Shown here piece after piece: positions 63,493 to 64,000 of a DNA stretch of 64,000 nt; position 1 is the first letter of the stretch, and each line of letters starts with the position of its first letter. The DNA comes from Chloroflexota bacterium (lineage in GTDB: Bacteria > Chloroflexota > Anaerolineae > Aggregatilineales > Ch27), in NCBI GenBank assembly GCA_019873685.1, contig JAIOAT010000002.1, positions 1-64,000 on the forward strand, written 5' to 3'. The notes under the pieces were generated by a model. It made no database searches and was not told the DNA's origin. It saw only the letters and a list, made by a program, of their open reading frames with translations. Made by a program: the position numbers and the translations under genes.

Positions 63493-64000
63493 TTATTCCA
63501 GCGTGACTTTGGTGACCTTGCGCACGTCAAAGGTGCCCGCCGCCGCACGCTGCAGGATCGAGGTCAGGATCAACTGGGCGAAACGGAAAAAATCCCCCAG
63601 CCGATCAATGCGCGATACATATAGCTGGGCAAGCTGACGATCGGCTTCATTCATCTCCGGCATCGCTGACCGCAGCGCCTGGGTGTTTTGCTGGAGGATT
63701 TGCAGGGCGTGTTCCAGTTCGCGTAACTCGCGGCTGCTGAGCACGTTGATGGCGATCTTCCAGAAATCGGTCTCTGCCTCATAGAACTTGCGGCGTTCGC
63801 CCCGCACCCAGACTTCACGCACGACTCCCATATGTTCCAGGGTGCGCATGGAGACGCTGACATTGGCCTTGGACTTCTGCAGCGCGTTGGCCAGATCGTC
63901 CAGCGAGAGCGGTTCCGGGCTGAGCAGCAAAGCCCCGTATAGTTGTCCCATTACCTTGTTGAAGCCAAAGTACTCAGCGAGTTTGCCCAGCCCTTCCAGC
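63493..64000 (-). CDS. GbsR/MarR-like transcriptional regulator, truncated by window edge
   Basis: The reading frame is open to the window edge, and residues upstream of ATG 63951 ([20 protein letters not shown]) continue a GbsR-like N-terminus, so the true start lies beyond 64000. The visible part has a winged helix with [21 protein letters not shown], then a wing ([16 protein letters not shown]), and a helical C-terminus ([14 protein letters not shown]). GbsR proteins usually respond to choline-like or other small molecules; no target is evident. The gene lies just upstream of obgE (19-base gap) and may be co-transcribed with it. Confidence 0.8.
   Translation of the reverse strand, partial: LEGLGKLAEYFGFNKVMGQLYGALLLSPEPLSLDDLANALQKSKANVSVSMRTLEHMGVVREVWVRGERRKFYEAETDFWKIAINVLSSRELRELEHALQILQQNTQALRSAMPEMNEADRQLAQLYVSRIDRLGDFFRFAQLILTSILQRAAAGTFDVRKVTKVTLE

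Overview
The window is a GC-rich bacterial chromosome segment with about 52 protein-coding genes and one tRNA. It most likely comes from a member of the Chloroflexota (Anaerolineae-like). This is inferred from gene style: carbohydrate ABC importers with their own regulators, secreted proteins with Thr/Pro-rich linkers joined to SH3, LysM or DUF4397 domains, a baseplate-J-like membrane protein beside alaS, and GbsR-, SufR- and SurA-type proteins of the kind common there. No rRNA, phage, IS element or CRISPR array was seen, and the assignment was not tested by a search.

Layout. 1-2.9 kb: terminator, promoter and leader, then rpsF-ssb-rpsR and a membrane-anchored parvulin-type isomerase. 3.1-10.1 kb: an AraR-like GntR/LacI regulator with its own operator, then a sugar ABC importer (binding protein, two permeases, ATPase) and a PHP phosphoesterase. 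10.1-16.8 kb, minus strand: a URO-D-like protein, tRNA-Pro(GGG), and a second sugar importer ending in a secreted clan-A glycosidase, behind a promoter whose start site carries a perfect CelR/CebR-type palindrome. 16.8-23 kb, minus: a heterodimeric ABC exporter, a HAD hydrolase and 6-phosphogluconate dehydrogenase. 23.2-28.8 kb: pstS-pstC-pstA-pstB, in which pstS is an in-frame tandem duplication of the whole binding domain. 28.8-32.7 kb: dinB, a PfkB sugar kinase, nagA and an SCP2-domain protein. 32.8-36.2 kb: an esterase, a LysM/M23 lipoprotein and an SH3 membrane protein. 36.2-39.6 kb, minus: a radical SAM operon with two small proteins, then an IscA-type protein and a SufR-like regulator. 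39.6-44.7 kb, minus: two large DUF4397/SH3 surface proteins. 44.8-47.1 kb, minus: a ribokinase-family kinase and S-adenosylhomocysteinase. 47.3-53.1 kb: nicotinate phosphoribosyltransferase, an orphan CpaF-like ATPase, a DsbA-like protein, an ICMT-like methyltransferase and pyrimidine-nucleoside phosphorylase. 53.1-64 kb, minus: GbsR-like regulator (cut by the window edge), obgE-nadD, an SH3-glycosidase fusion, an unknown coiled-coil protein, and alaS - baseplate-J-like gene - ruvX - mltG.

How the parts fit. The organism looks like a heterotroph living on plant-type oligosaccharides. It has two importers with different local control: an AraR-type palindrome at one and a CelR-type palindrome at the other. 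It also has glycosidases, amino-sugar and hexose-phosphate enzymes and a high-affinity phosphate importer. In all three importer operons the solute-binding-protein gene is followed by a strong stem-loop before the first permease gene, which would let the binding protein be made in excess over the membrane complex.

The most unusual features are the double-headed PstS, whose two ~290-residue copies appear identical in protein sequence and differ at only five synonymous sites over nearly their whole length, and the promoter/operator architectures at 3053-3108 and 16618-16670.
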